DNA of 64,000 nucleotides, taken from Kitasatospora sp. MAP5-34. GTDB lineage: Bacteria; Actinomycetota; Actinomycetes; Streptomycetales; Streptomycetaceae. The stretch lies in contig NZ_JARXZC010000009.1 in assembly GCF_029894335.1 (NCBI RefSeq), positions 111,019 to 175,018 on the forward strand, written 5' to 3'. The position numbers were made by a program, and so were the translations under genes. Below, one piece after another: positions 8,156 to 16,722 of this stretch (within the stretch, counting starts at the first letter, position 1; each line of letters begins with the position of its first letter). A model generated the notes under the pieces. That model made no database searches. It was not told where the DNA came from and saw nothing but the letters and a program-made list of their open reading frames with translations.

Positions 8156-9391
8156 ATGGCTGACGTCAACACCCCCTCCGGCTCCACGACGGCCGGTTCG
8201 ATCGAGGTCGGCACCGCCGGCGCAGGCGTGCAGCTGGCCGGTCCCGGCACGGGCCGCGCCACCGTCACGCAGCCGATCGACGCCCGCGTCGCGACCAAGC
8301 CCTCGTACGACGTGAACGACTTCCCGGTGCCGACCGGCCGCGAGGAGGACTGGCGGTTCACCCCGCTGCACCGCCTCGCCGGTCTGCACGACGGCACCGC
8401 CGCCGAGGGCGCGAACGGCGAGGACAAGGTCGAGTTCGGCCTGCCCGACGGCGTCACCGCCGAGACGGTCGGCCGCGACGACGCCCGCCTGGGCAAGGCC
8501 GGCAAGCCGGTCGACCGGGTCGCCGCGCAGGCGTTCAGCTCCTTCAAGGAGGCGCTGGTCGTCACCGTCCCCAAGGACGCGGTGCTGACCGAGCCGGTGA
8601 AGATCGACGTGCACGGCGAGGGCGGTGTCCGCTTCTCCCACGTGGTGATCGACGTCAAGCCGTTCGCCGAGGCCGTCGTGGTGCTGAACCACACCGGTAC
8701 CGGCACCCGGGCCGCCAACGTCGAGCTGCTGGTCGGCGACGGCGCGAAGCTGACCTTCGTGTCTGTCCAGGACTGGGAGCGCGACGCGGTGCACGCCGCG
8801 CAGCAGACCGCCCTGGTCGGCCGGGACGCCTCGCTCAAGTCCGTCGTGGTCACCTTCGGTGGCGACCTCGTCCGGCTGCACCCGCGTGTCACCTACGCCG
8901 CCCCCGGCGGCGAGGCCGTGCTCTACGGCCTGTACTTCGCGGACGCAGGCCAGCACCAGGAGCACCGCCTCCAGATCGACCACGACACCCCGCACTGCCG
9001 CTCCAACGTGGTCTACAAGGGCGCGCTGCAGGGCCAGGACGCGCACGCGGTCTGGGTCGGCGACGTGCTGATCCGCGCCGCCGCCGAGGGCACCGACACC
9101 TACGAGCACAACCGCAACCTGGTGCTCACCGACGGCGCCCGGGTCGACTCGATCCCGAACCTGGAGATCGAGACCGGCGAGATCGTCGGCGCCGGCCACG
9201 CCTCGGCGACCGGCCGCTTCGACGACGAGCAGCTGTTCTACCTCCAGTCCCGTGGCATCCCGGCCGACGAGGCCCGCCGCCTGGTGGTGCGCGGCTTCTT
9301 CGCCGAGCTGGTGCAGCAGATCGGTGTCCCGGAGATCCAGGACCAGCTGCTGGAGAAGATCGACGCCGAGCTGGAAGCGAACGTCGGATGA
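8156..9391 (+). CDS. sufD: Fe-S cluster assembly subunit SufD
   Basis: A 411-aa partner of SufB in the SufBC2D complex. The N-terminal 90 residues are variable. The beta-helix region carries VVLNHTGTGTRAAN, DAGQHQEHRLQIDHD, YKGALQGQDAHAVWVGD and the C-terminal family signature HASATGRFDDEQLFYLQSRG. ATG 8156 is preceded by AGGAAGAG at a long spacing. Its stop overlaps the ferredoxin start by 4 nt. Confidence 0.95.
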   Translation: MADVNTPSGSTTAGSIEVGTAGAGVQLAGPGTGRATVTQPIDARVATKPSYDVNDFPVPTGREEDWRFTPLHRLAGLHDGTAAEGANGEDKVEFGLPDGVTAETVGRDDARLGKAGKPVDRVAAQAFSSFKEALVVTVPKDAVLTEPVKIDVHGEGGVRFSHVVIDVKPFAEAVVVLNHTGTGTRAANVELLVGDGAKLTFVSVQDWERDAVHAAQQTALVGRDASLKSVVVTFGGDLVRLHPRVTYAAPGGEAVLYGLYFADAGQHQEHRLQIDHDTPHCRSNVVYKGALQGQDAHAVWVGDVLIRAAAEGTDTYEHNRNLVLTDGARVDSIPNLEIETGEIVGAGHASATGRFDDEQLFYLQSRGIPADEARRLVVRGFFAELVQQIGVPEIQDQLLEKIDAELEANVG

Positions 9392-9705
9392 GTTATCTCC
9401 GTGCCTGTTCGATCGCCGACCTGGCGGAGGACGTCCCCAAGCGCGTCGAGCTCAACGGTGTGCCGGTCGCTCTCGTCCGCACCGACGAGGGGGTGTTCGC
9501 GATCAACGACATCTGCTCGCACGCGAACGTCTCGCTCTCCGAGGGTGAGGTCGAGGACTGCATGATCGAGTGCTGGCTGCACGGCTCCAGCTTCGACCTG
9601 CGCTCCGGCAAGCCCTCCGGGCTGCCCGCCACCAAGCCGGTTCCCGTTTACCCCGTAAAGATCGAAGGGGACGATGTGCTCGTCTCCGTCAACCAGGAGT
9701 CCTGA
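9388..9705 (+). CDS. Rieske [2Fe-2S] ferredoxin of the suf operon
   Basis: A 105-aa single-domain Rieske protein with cluster ligands Cys43/His45 (CSHA) and Cys62/His65 (CWLHG). It resembles the ferredoxin component of non-heme oxygenases, but no oxygenase is near. Such a gene between sufD and sufC is a regular feature of actinobacterial suf operons, where it may supply electrons for assembly. It is coupled to sufD through ATGA and ends 2 nt before sufC. Confidence 0.92.
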   Translation: MSYLRACSIADLAEDVPKRVELNGVPVALVRTDEGVFAINDICSHANVSLSEGEVEDCMIECWLHGSSFDLRSGKPSGLPATKPVPVYPVKIEGDDVLVSVNQES

Positions 9706-9707
9706 GC

Positions 9708-10472
9708 ATGGCAACCCTTGAAATCCGCGACCTGCACGTCTCCGTCGAGACCGAGGGCGGTGCCCGCGAGATCCTGCGCGGCGTCGACCTGACCGTGAAG
9801 CAGGGCGAGACCCACGCCATCATGGGCCCCAACGGCTCCGGCAAGTCGACCCTGGCGTACACGCTGGCCGGCCACCCGAAGTACACCGTCACCAGCGGTG
9901 AGGTGCTGCTCGACGGCGTCGACGTGCTCGCGATGACCGTTGACGAGCGCGCCCGCGCCGGTGTCTTCCTGGCCATGCAGTACCCGGTCGAGGTCCCCGG
10001 CGTCTCGGTCTCCAACTTCCTCCGTACCGCCGCCACGGCGATCCGTGGCGAGGCCCCGAAGCTGCGGCTCTGGGTCAAGGAGGTCAAGGCGGCGATGGCC
10101 GCCCTGCAGATGGACCCGGCGTTCGCCGAGCGCAACGTGAACGAGGGCTTCTCCGGCGGCGAGAAGAAGCGCCACGAGATCCTCCAGCTCGAGCTGCTCA
10201 AGCCGAAGATCGCGATCCTCGACGAGACGGACTCCGGTCTGGACGTCGACGCGCTGCGCCAGGTCTCCGAGGGCATCAACCGGGTTGCCGCCTCGGGCGA
10301 GGTCGGCACCCTGCTGGTCACGCACTACACCCGGATCCTCAAGTACATCAAGCCCGACCACGTCCACGTGTTCTCGGCCGGTCGCATCGTCGAGTCCGGT
10401 GGCGCCGAGCTCGCGGACAAGCTGGAGAACGAGGGCTACGCGGCATACGTGAAGGGCGGCGCTTCCGAGTGA
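9708..10472 (+). CDS. sufC: Fe-S assembly ATPase SufC
   Basis: A 254-aa soluble ABC-type ATPase that drives conformational change of the SufB-SufD scaffold. It has Walker A GPNGSGKS (40-47), the SufC-type signature FSGGEKKRHE, Walker B IAILDETDSGLD and the switch histidine in LLVTHYTRIL. ATG 9708 gives the canonical N-terminus and follows the ferredoxin stop by 2 nt. Its stop overlaps the GTG of sufS. A frame reading further upstream overlaps the ferredoxin and was discarded. Confidence 0.96.
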   Translation: MATLEIRDLHVSVETEGGAREILRGVDLTVKQGETHAIMGPNGSGKSTLAYTLAGHPKYTVTSGEVLLDGVDVLAMTVDERARAGVFLAMQYPVEVPGVSVSNFLRTAATAIRGEAPKLRLWVKEVKAAMAALQMDPAFAERNVNEGFSGGEKKRHEILQLELLKPKIAILDETDSGLDVDALRQVSEGINRVAASGEVGTLLVTHYTRILKYIKPDHVHVFSAGRIVESGGAELADKLENEGYAAYVKGGASE

Positions 10473-11755
10473 CAACCCATCCCGGCTCGGCATTCGCGGG
10501 CCTGCTGGCTCCGGCCCAGGAGTTCGGCGACCTGCTCCGCAAGGACTTCCCGATCCTGCAGCGCGTGCTGCACGACGAGAAGCCCCTGATCTACCTGGAC
10601 AACGCGGCGACCTCCCAGAAGCCCCGGCAGGTGCTGGACGCCCTCAACGCGTACTACGAGCGCCACAACGCCAACGTGCACCGTGGCGTGCACGTGCTGG
10701 CCGAGGAGGCCACGGCGCTGTACGAGGGCGCTCGTGACAAGGTCGCGGCGTTCATCAACGCGCCGAGCCGGGACGAGGTGATCTTCACCAAGAACGCCTC
10801 GGAGTCGCTCAACCTGGTCGCCAACATGCTCGCCTGGGCCGATGAGCCGTACCGCGTGGACGCGGACGCGGAGATCGTCATCACCGAGATGGAGCACCAC
10901 TCCAACATCGTCCCGTGGCAGCTGCTCTCGCAGCGCACCGGCGCGAAGCTGAAGTGGTTCGGGCTCACCGACGAGGGTCGGCTCGACCTGTCCAACATCG
11001 ACGAGCTGATCACCGAGAAGACGAAGATCGTCTCCTTCACGTTGGTCTCCAACCTGATGGGCACGGTCAACCCGGTCGAGCAGATCGTCCGCAAGGCCCA
11101 GTCGGTCGGCGCGCTGGTGCTGATCGACGCCTCGCAGGCCGCCCCGCACATGGTGCTGGACGTGCAGGCGCTGGAGGCCGACTTCGTCGCCTTCACCGGG
11201 CACAAGATGCTGGCTCCGACCGGCATCGGCGTGCTCTGGGGCCGCCAGGAGCTGCTGGAGGACCTCCCGCCGTTCCTGGGCGGTGGCGAGATGATCGAGA
11301 CCGTCACGATGGGCTCGTCCACCTACGCCCCCGCGCCGCACAAGTTCGAGGCCGGTACGCCGCCGATCGCGCAGGCGGTCGGTCTCGGCGCGGCCATCGA
11401 CTACCTGACCAACATCGGCATGGACAAGATCGCCGCTCACGAGCACACGCTCACCGAGTACGCGGTCACCCGCCTGCAGGAGGTCCCGGAGCTGCGGATC
11501 ATCGGCCCTCGCACGGCCGTCGACCGTGGCGCCGCGATCTCCTTCGTGCTCGGCGACATCCACCCGCACGACGTGGGCCAGGTGCTGGACGAGCAGGGCA
11601 TCGCCGTCCGGGTCGGCCACCACTGCGCGCGGCCGGTCTGCCTGCGGTACGGAATTCCGGCGACCACCAGGGCGTCGTTCTACCTGTACTCCACGCCGTC
11701 CGATGTCGACGCACTCATCGACGGCCTGCAGCACGTCCGCAACTTCTTCGGCTGA
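10469..11755 (+). CDS. sufS: Cysteine desulfurase SufS
   Basis: A 428-aa PLP enzyme that removes sulfur from L-cysteine as an enzyme persulfide for Fe-S assembly. Visible motifs are YLDNAATSQKP, the PLP lysine Lys246 in AFTGHKMLAPTG, and the active-site Cys386 in RVGHHCARP on the mobile loop of group II desulfurases. The start is GTG 10469 in a GTGA overlap with the sufC stop. The N-terminal 25 residues are less conserved. Its sulfur acceptor SufU is next. Confidence 0.96.
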   Translation: MTTHPGSAFAGLLAPAQEFGDLLRKDFPILQRVLHDEKPLIYLDNAATSQKPRQVLDALNAYYERHNANVHRGVHVLAEEATALYEGARDKVAAFINAPSRDEVIFTKNASESLNLVANMLAWADEPYRVDADAEIVITEMEHHSNIVPWQLLSQRTGAKLKWFGLTDEGRLDLSNIDELITEKTKIVSFTLVSNLMGTVNPVEQIVRKAQSVGALVLIDASQAAPHMVLDVQALEADFVAFTGHKMLAPTGIGVLWGRQELLEDLPPFLGGGEMIETVTMGSSTYAPAPHKFEAGTPPIAQAVGLGAAIDYLTNIGMDKIAAHEHTLTEYAVTRLQEVPELRIIGPRTAVDRGAAISFVLGDIHPHDVGQVLDEQGIAVRVGHHCARPVCLRYGIPATTRASFYLYSTPSDVDALIDGLQHVRNFFG

Positions 11756-11773
11756 CGGGCGGAGGGACCACAC

Positions 11774-12226
11774 ATGAAGCTCGACTCGATGTACCAGGAC
11801 ATCATCCTGGACCACTACCGGAACCCCCACGGCAAGGGCCTGCGCGACGGCGACGTCGAGGTGCACCACGTCAACCCGACCTGTGGCGACGAGATCACCC
11901 TGCGGGTGCGGCTCGACGGCCCGGTCGTGGCCGATGTCTCGTACGAGTCGCAGGGCTGCTCGATCAGCCAGGCCAGCGCGTCCGTCCTGAACGACCTGGT
12001 GGTCGGGAAGAACGTGGGCGACGCCCAGGCCGTCCAGGAGGCGTTCCTGGAGCTGATGCAGAGCAAGGGCACGTCCGAGGGTGACGAGGAGGTGCTGGAG
12101 GACGCCGTCGCGTTCGCCGGTGTGTCCAAGTTCCCGGCCCGGGTGAAGTGCGCACTGCTGAGCTGGATGGCCTGGAAGGACGCGACCGCCAAGGCGCTCG
12201 CCCAGCAGCCCGCCGTCAACGACTGA
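11774..12226 (+). CDS. sufU: Zinc-dependent sulfurtransferase SufU
   Basis: A 150-aa IscU-like protein that takes persulfide sulfur from SufS. The three metal-site cysteines Cys37 (PTCGDE), Cys62 (GCSISQ) and Cys126 (RVKCALL) and Asp39 are present. The insertion between the second and third cysteines distinguishes SufU from IscU. It follows sufS after 18 nt with GGAGG before the ATG. Confidence 0.94.
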   Translation: MKLDSMYQDIILDHYRNPHGKGLRDGDVEVHHVNPTCGDEITLRVRLDGPVVADVSYESQGCSISQASASVLNDLVVGKNVGDAQAVQEAFLELMQSKGTSEGDEEVLEDAVAFAGVSKFPARVKCALLSWMAWKDATAKALAQQPAVND

Positions 12227-12260
12227 CCTGCGACCTACCTGCCCGAGGAGGGCTTAGAAC

Positions 12261-12659
12261 ATGAGCGACACCGAGACCACCTCGGAGGCCGCGGCTCCCG
12301 AGGCCGCCGCCACCGAGGGGCCGACGGTCATCGTCGGCACCACGGCGGGCACCGTCTCCGTCGAGGACCTGATCGAGGCCCTGATGGACGTCGTCGACCC
12401 CGAACTGGGCATCGACGTGGTCAACCTGGGCCTGATCTACGGCGTCCACATCGACGAGTCCGACGTGGCCACCATCGACATGACGCTCACCTCGGCGGCC
12501 TGCCCGCTGACGGACGTCATCGAGGACCAGGCGAAGACCGCCACCGACGGCCTCGTCCAGGATCTCCGGATCAACTGGGTCTGGATGCCGCCGTGGGGCC
12601 CGGACAAGATCACCGACGACGGCCGCGACCAGCTGCGGGCGCTCGGCTTCAACGTCTGA
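12261..12659 (+). CDS. sufT: Fe-S assembly factor, MIP18/PaaD family (SufT-like)
   Basis: A 132-aa protein. After a 40-residue Ala/Glu/Thr-rich leader comes the MIP18 (DUF59) domain with VVDPELGIDVVNLGLIYGV, TLTSAACPLTDVI (conserved Cys) and INWVWMPPWGPDKIT. The family helps maturation of Fe-S proteins. It is the last gene of the operon and ends 26 nt before a strong terminator. The ATG follows GGAGG. The gene symbol follows usage for this operon position and is less certain than the family. Confidence 0.9.
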   Translation: MSDTETTSEAAAPEAAATEGPTVIVGTTAGTVSVEDLIEALMDVVDPELGIDVVNLGLIYGVHIDESDVATIDMTLTSAACPLTDVIEDQAKTATDGLVQDLRINWVWMPPWGPDKITDDGRDQLRALGFNV

Positions 12660-12676
12660 GCTCTTCAACGTCTGAG
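12648..12676 (+). repeat. 13-bp direct duplication covering a stop codon
   Basis: TTCAACGTCTGAG occurs at 12648-12660, containing the stop of the MIP18 gene, and again at 12664-12676, with only CTC between. It looks like a local duplication of the gene end. The second copy is not translated in frame. Confidence 0.85.
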
Positions 12677-12685
12677 TTGAGGTAA

Positions 12686-12734
12686 AAACGCCACTGCCGT
12701 GGACTCCCTTCCGGGGTCCACGGCAGTGGCGTTT
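12686..12734. terminator. Terminator of the suf operon, 19-bp stem
   Basis: Arms 12686-12704 and 12716-12734 are exact complements around an 11-nt loop. The left arm begins in an A-run and the right arm ends GTTT, so it can act in both directions, on suf and on the convergent MFS gene. Confidence 0.92.
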
Positions 12735-12778
12735 CTGTGTGCGTCCGGCTGACCGGCGGGGGCGCGTGGTCTGCGCAG

Positions 12779-14101
12779 CTACTTCCTCTTGACGACCGCT
12801 GCGGCGAGGCCCAGGCAGGCCAGCGCGGCGAGGGTGGCGAAGCCGCTGACGGCCGGGAGGAGGCCGTAGTTCTGGCTGATGGCGCCGACCGCGACGATCG
12901 GGAGGGAGCTGCCGAGGTAGACGATCACCCAGAGGGCGGAGAGTTCGCTGCCGCGCCGCTCCGGGTCCATCGCGGCGACCGCGCTGGTGAACAGTGAGCG
13001 GAAGGCCACGCCCTGGCAGGAGCCGCCGAGCACGCTGCCGATGAAGAGCAGGGCCGGGGTGCCGGTGTAGGCGGCGGTGACGACCAGGGCCAGGCCGGTG
13101 GCCAGGCCGGTCATGCCGAGGGCGATCACCACGCGGTCCGCCGTGGGCGGCACGAGCAGCTGGGCGGCGGCGGAGGAGCCGAGCAGCAGGGCCGCCACCA
13201 CCGCGCCGGTCATGTGCGAGCTGCTGTGCAGCAGCTTGGCGGAGAAGGCGGGCGCCAGGCTCAGGTACACCCCGAAGACCGCGTACGAGACGAAGCCGGC
13301 CCCGGAGGCGAGCAGGAACTCGGCCCGGCCCTGGGCGGGCAGCGCCAGCCGGCGCGGGCGCAGGTGGGCCGGGGTGGTGATGCGCGGCGGGGCCGCCGGG
13401 GGCCGCTGGCGGCCGGGCATCCGGGGGTGCACCAGTGCGAGCGGGACGCAGAGCGCCAGCAGCGCGACGGCGTGCACCAGGAAGGGCGTCAGCAGCGGGT
13501 TGGCCCCGCCGGAGAGGGAGGCGCCGACGATCGGGCCGAGTGCCACCCCGCCGGCCGAGCAGGCCAGCGTGAGCTTGGCGGCCAGCGTCGGGTGGTCGGG
13601 CAGCAGGTCGCCGAGGGCCGCTCCGGCAGCGCCGGTGGCGAGGCCGACCGCGATGCCCTGGACGGCGCGTCCGGCGGCCAGCTGCCAGAAGCTGTGGGCG
13701 GTCGCGAAGAGCGCGTCCCCGCCGGCCGCGAGGGCGATGGCGGGCAGGATCATGGCCCGGCGACCCAGGTGGTCCGACCAGTGTCCGACGGCGGCGAGCA
13801 CCGGGACGAGGGCGAAGACGTACACCGTGAACAGGATCGTGGTGTCCAGGGCGGTCAGCCCGAGACGCTGCTGGAGTACGGGGTAGATCGGCGTGGCCAG
13901 GTTGGCGCCGATCAGGAGGAAGAGGAGGGCGGCGGCGACCAGGCCGACGCGGATGCCGCGCAGCGCGTTCCAGCGGCTGATCGCGGCGAGCTGGAGCTGC
14001 GTACGTGGTGCGAGCTCCAGGGGGAGCAGGGCCTCCGAGAGCCGGCGTCCGCCGAACTGTGCTGTGGACAGTCCGGGGCCGGCAGGGGAGAGGTCCGCCA
14101 T
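12779..14101 (-). CDS. MFS transporter
   Basis: A 440-aa major facilitator with about 12 hydrophobic spans. The loop 2-3 motif is seen as GHWSDHLGRRAMIL, and motif C-like glycines as AGGVALGPIVGASLSGG. A 45-residue hydrophilic N-terminus precedes the first span, and the chain ends in the basic tail AAAVVKRK. ATG 14101 has AGGAG 9 nt upstream and gives the expected topology. The substrate is unknown; the arrangement suggests proton-driven efflux. Long open frames that continue antisense through the next gene are shadows. Confidence 0.88.
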   Translation of the reverse strand: MADLSPAGPGLSTAQFGGRRLSEALLPLELAPRTQLQLAAISRWNALRGIRVGLVAAALLFLLIGANLATPIYPVLQQRLGLTALDTTILFTVYVFALVPVLAAVGHWSDHLGRRAMILPAIALAAGGDALFATAHSFWQLAAGRAVQGIAVGLATGAAGAALGDLLPDHPTLAAKLTLACSAGGVALGPIVGASLSGGANPLLTPFLVHAVALLALCVPLALVHPRMPGRQRPPAAPPRITTPAHLRPRRLALPAQGRAEFLLASGAGFVSYAVFGVYLSLAPAFSAKLLHSSSHMTGAVVAALLLGSSAAAQLLVPPTADRVVIALGMTGLATGLALVVTAAYTGTPALLFIGSVLGGSCQGVAFRSLFTSAVAAMDPERRGSELSALWVIVYLGSSLPIVAVGAISQNYGLLPAVSGFATLAALACLGLAAAVVKRK

Positions 14102-14386
14102 GGCAGGGGTCTCCTGTGGCTGGGCACCACCGTGGGCCGGACCGGCCCGGGGTGGTGGCCTGGAAACGGAGTCCTGGTGGGGCGGATGTACTGGGGAAGG
14201 TGGGCTTCGTTGCCCGGAGGCCGCTGCGGGGTGGGCAGTGGGCCATCCGAAGGATACGTGGTCGTGCGGGCCGGGCGGCGCGCAGACCGGCAAGCGGGGC
14301 GCCGGGCGGATACGCTGAGTTGATGGACCGGTACCCACCCGGTCCTCCTGGCAGTGACCACCGCCACAACGGGAGACCTCGCAACA

Positions 14387-16048
14387 ATGGCCGGACGACG
14401 CCGCACCACCCCTGACAACCCGTCGCCGACCGGGCCCGGTGGGTTGCCCGCCGAGAGCCTGCTGCCGGCCGACTACGAGCTGGCCGACCTCTACGGCGCG
14501 TTCGCCGCGCGGGTTCAGGGCGACGAGGACCTGGACGACGCCGCCGTGCTCGTCCCCCCGATCGCGCTGCCCTCGGAGCCCGAGCTCGCCGCCGCCGCGC
14601 TGGCGGTGCCGCTGCTCGACCACGCGCTGAAGCTGGCCCGCTGGACGGACCCGCACCGCGCCGTGGACGAGTTCGGCGACCTGACCGAGCCCGACCAGGA
14701 GCCCGCCGCCCGCCTGCTCGGGCTGGCCCCCACCGAGGGCGAGGTGCCGGAGGAGGCTGTGGTCGAGGCCATGCGGGCCTGGTCGCTCGCCTGTGACCTC
14801 GACCTGGTCGAGATCGGCACCACGGCGAAGGGTGAGCACGTCGCGATCCCGGGCCCGGATCTGGAGGCCGTGGACGAGGGTGACACCGAGACCGTCCTGG
14901 AACTCTGGCTGACCGCCGCCGGTATCGTCCGGGAACTCGCCGCCGAGGCCGACTCGCTCGACCTGGAGGCCGAGGACGGCGACGGCGAGGACGTGGAGGG
15001 CGAGGAAGGGGCGGCGAAGGAGGAAGCCCGCCTCGCCGAGGTGGAGGAGTCCCGCCAGGAGGCCGCCGAGCTGCTCGACGAGGCCCTCCAGGTGCTGTAC
15101 GAGACCACCGCCTTCGCCGAGCCCGGCCAGGAGACCGTGCCGCTGGGCGTGCTCGCCGCGCTGCTGGTCGTCCCGGAGGGTGAGGAGCCGGACGAGGAAC
15201 TGCTCGGCGACATCACCGACCTGATGGTGATGCTCGACCCGATGCTGGCCGATCTCGCCGAGCTGGGCTTGCTGGAGCACCGCCCGATCGACCCGGAGCT
15301 GTTCGAGGAGGAGGAGCCCGAGGAGGCCGCCGCCGCCGAGCAGACCGGGGCGGGGGACCTCGGGGATCTCGGCGACGAGGACTCCGACCGCTTCGGGCTG
15401 GTCCGGCTCACCCCGCTCGGGCAGTACGCCGTGCGGCAGTGGCTGCTGGAGGACGGCTACGACGCGCCGCTGATCGGCGAGCTCGCCCAGGGCGACGCGG
15501 AGGCGCTGCTGCGCGGCATCTCGGAGAACGCCAACGTGATGCCCGACCGCGAGCTGCTGGTCTGGCTGAGCGGCCGGGAGCCGCTGGCGGCGGCGCGCGA
15601 GCTGCTGGACGCCGCGCGGGGCACGGACACCTACAGCCCCGTCCGGCGGCTGCTCTGCGTGCAGGCCCTGGACGAGCTGGGCGCGGCCGCGCAGCCGGCC
15701 GCGAACGAGGTGCTGGACGACGAGCAGCTCGGCGGCGCGGTGCGGGCGTGGCTGCGGTCGCAGGGTGTGGAGGTGGCCGCTCCCGAGCGTCCGATGGTGC
15801 TCTGGACGATGATCGACACCTTCGCCGCCCAGCTGCTGACCAGCGAGGGCGAGGCGGAGGTGCTGCAGGAGCTGATCCGGGGGCTGCCGGTGACGGACAA
15901 CCCGGCGAGCTTCTTCGGCGAGGTGTGGCGAGTGCCGCACCCGTACACCGCCGAGGTGCTGGATGCCGTCGGCGAGCTGCACCTGGAGCGGAACGTCGCG
16001 AAGGAGGCCCGGAAGGCGGCCTTCAAGGCCCGCTCGCAGAAGTCGTAG
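14387..16048 (+). CDS. Large acidic conserved protein, function unknown
   Basis: A 553-aa soluble protein rich in Glu, Asp, Ala and Leu, without signal peptide or membrane span. The first half is mostly helical repeats broken by acidic runs (near residues 190-225 and 305-345). The segment FGLVRLTPLGQYAVRQWLL resembles a winged-helix-like element. The C-terminus is regular, helical and ends in a basic tail. ATG 14387 has GGGAG about 10 nt upstream; GTG 14354 is an alternative. The gene diverges from the MFS gene. I do not recognise the family. Confidence 0.8.
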   Translation: MAGRRRTTPDNPSPTGPGGLPAESLLPADYELADLYGAFAARVQGDEDLDDAAVLVPPIALPSEPELAAAALAVPLLDHALKLARWTDPHRAVDEFGDLTEPDQEPAARLLGLAPTEGEVPEEAVVEAMRAWSLACDLDLVEIGTTAKGEHVAIPGPDLEAVDEGDTETVLELWLTAAGIVRELAAEADSLDLEAEDGDGEDVEGEEGAAKEEARLAEVEESRQEAAELLDEALQVLYETTAFAEPGQETVPLGVLAALLVVPEGEEPDEELLGDITDLMVMLDPMLADLAELGLLEHRPIDPELFEEEEPEEAAAAEQTGAGDLGDLGDEDSDRFGLVRLTPLGQYAVRQWLLEDGYDAPLIGELAQGDAEALLRGISENANVMPDRELLVWLSGREPLAAARELLDAARGTDTYSPVRRLLCVQALDELGAAAQPAANEVLDDEQLGGAVRAWLRSQGVEVAAPERPMVLWTMIDTFAAQLLTSEGEAEVLQELIRGLPVTDNPASFFGEVWRVPHPYTAEVLDAVGELHLERNVAKEARKAAFKARSQKS

Positions 16049-16075
16049 AGGCTGCGGGAGCCCGGGGACGGCCGG

Positions 16076-16519
16076 TTACGGGAGATCGAGCCGGCCGTCC
16101 TCGGTGAACGGGAAGAACGGGTTGTGGGCCAGCTCCCACAGGTGCCCGTCCGGGTCCTCGAAGTAGCCCGAGTACCCGCCCCAGTCGGCGGCGGCCGGGG
16201 GCTTGACCACCGTGGCCCCGGCCGCGACCGCCGTCTCCAGCGCGGCGTCGACCAGCTCGGGGGACTCCAGGTTGACCGCGAGGGTGACCCCTCGGAAGGA
16301 CGGCTCGCCACCGGCCGGGACACCGGCGTCGGCCGCGAGCGCCTCGTAGGGGAAGAGGCCGAGCGCGGAGCCCGACGTGCGGAACCAGACGATCTCCGGG
16401 CTGGAGGCCGCCGAGCGCCGCCAGCCGAGCGCCTCGTAGAACTCGGTGCTCCGCCCCAGGTCGGAGACCCCGAGCGTGACGATGCTGAGCCGGGCGGGGA
16501 AGCTCTTGGAAGCTGTCAT
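16076..16519 (-). CDS. VOC family protein (glyoxalase/dioxygenase fold)
   Basis: A 147-aa protein with two beta-alpha-beta-beta-beta modules typical of vicinal oxygen chelate proteins. It starts with LSIVTLGVSDLGRSTEFYEA and closes with GYFEDPDGHLWELAHNPFF, where the Glu is a usual metal ligand. Members include glyoxalases, dioxygenases and bleomycin-binding proteins. The substrate cannot be told from sequence. It is monocistronic and convergent with the acidic protein gene. Confidence 0.88.
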   Translation of the reverse strand: MTASKSFPARLSIVTLGVSDLGRSTEFYEALGWRRSAASSPEIVWFRTSGSALGLFPYEALAADAGVPAGGEPSFRGVTLAVNLESPELVDAALETAVAAGATVVKPPAAADWGGYSGYFEDPDGHLWELAHNPFFPFTEDGRLDLP

Positions 16520-16722
16520 GCCGCCCAGGGTAGGCAAGGCTACTGACAAACCGGCCCTGGCGGGGCCGGGTGGGCCATCTGGCAACCGTACGAGGGAAGC
16601 TGATGGCTCAGCAGGTCCTTCCAACGTATCGTGGGGCGGCAACGGCGGCAGGCGCGGGCACGGCCCGGTGCGGCGGCCGAGGACCGACGGCGAGGGCGAG
16701 CACGCGGGGGTGCGGCAAAAGG

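Noticed and set aside
12779..15982. Very long open frames antisense to the acidic protein gene and beyond
   Set aside because: They are stop-free only because of high GC. Translation is Gln/Arg/Leu/His-rich low complexity outside the MFS part, and the MFS start is fixed by its ribosome site at 14101.
16527..16545. TAGGCAAGGCTA, similar to half of an iron box, before the VOC gene
   Set aside because: Only one half-site matches the consensus; the other arm is absent.
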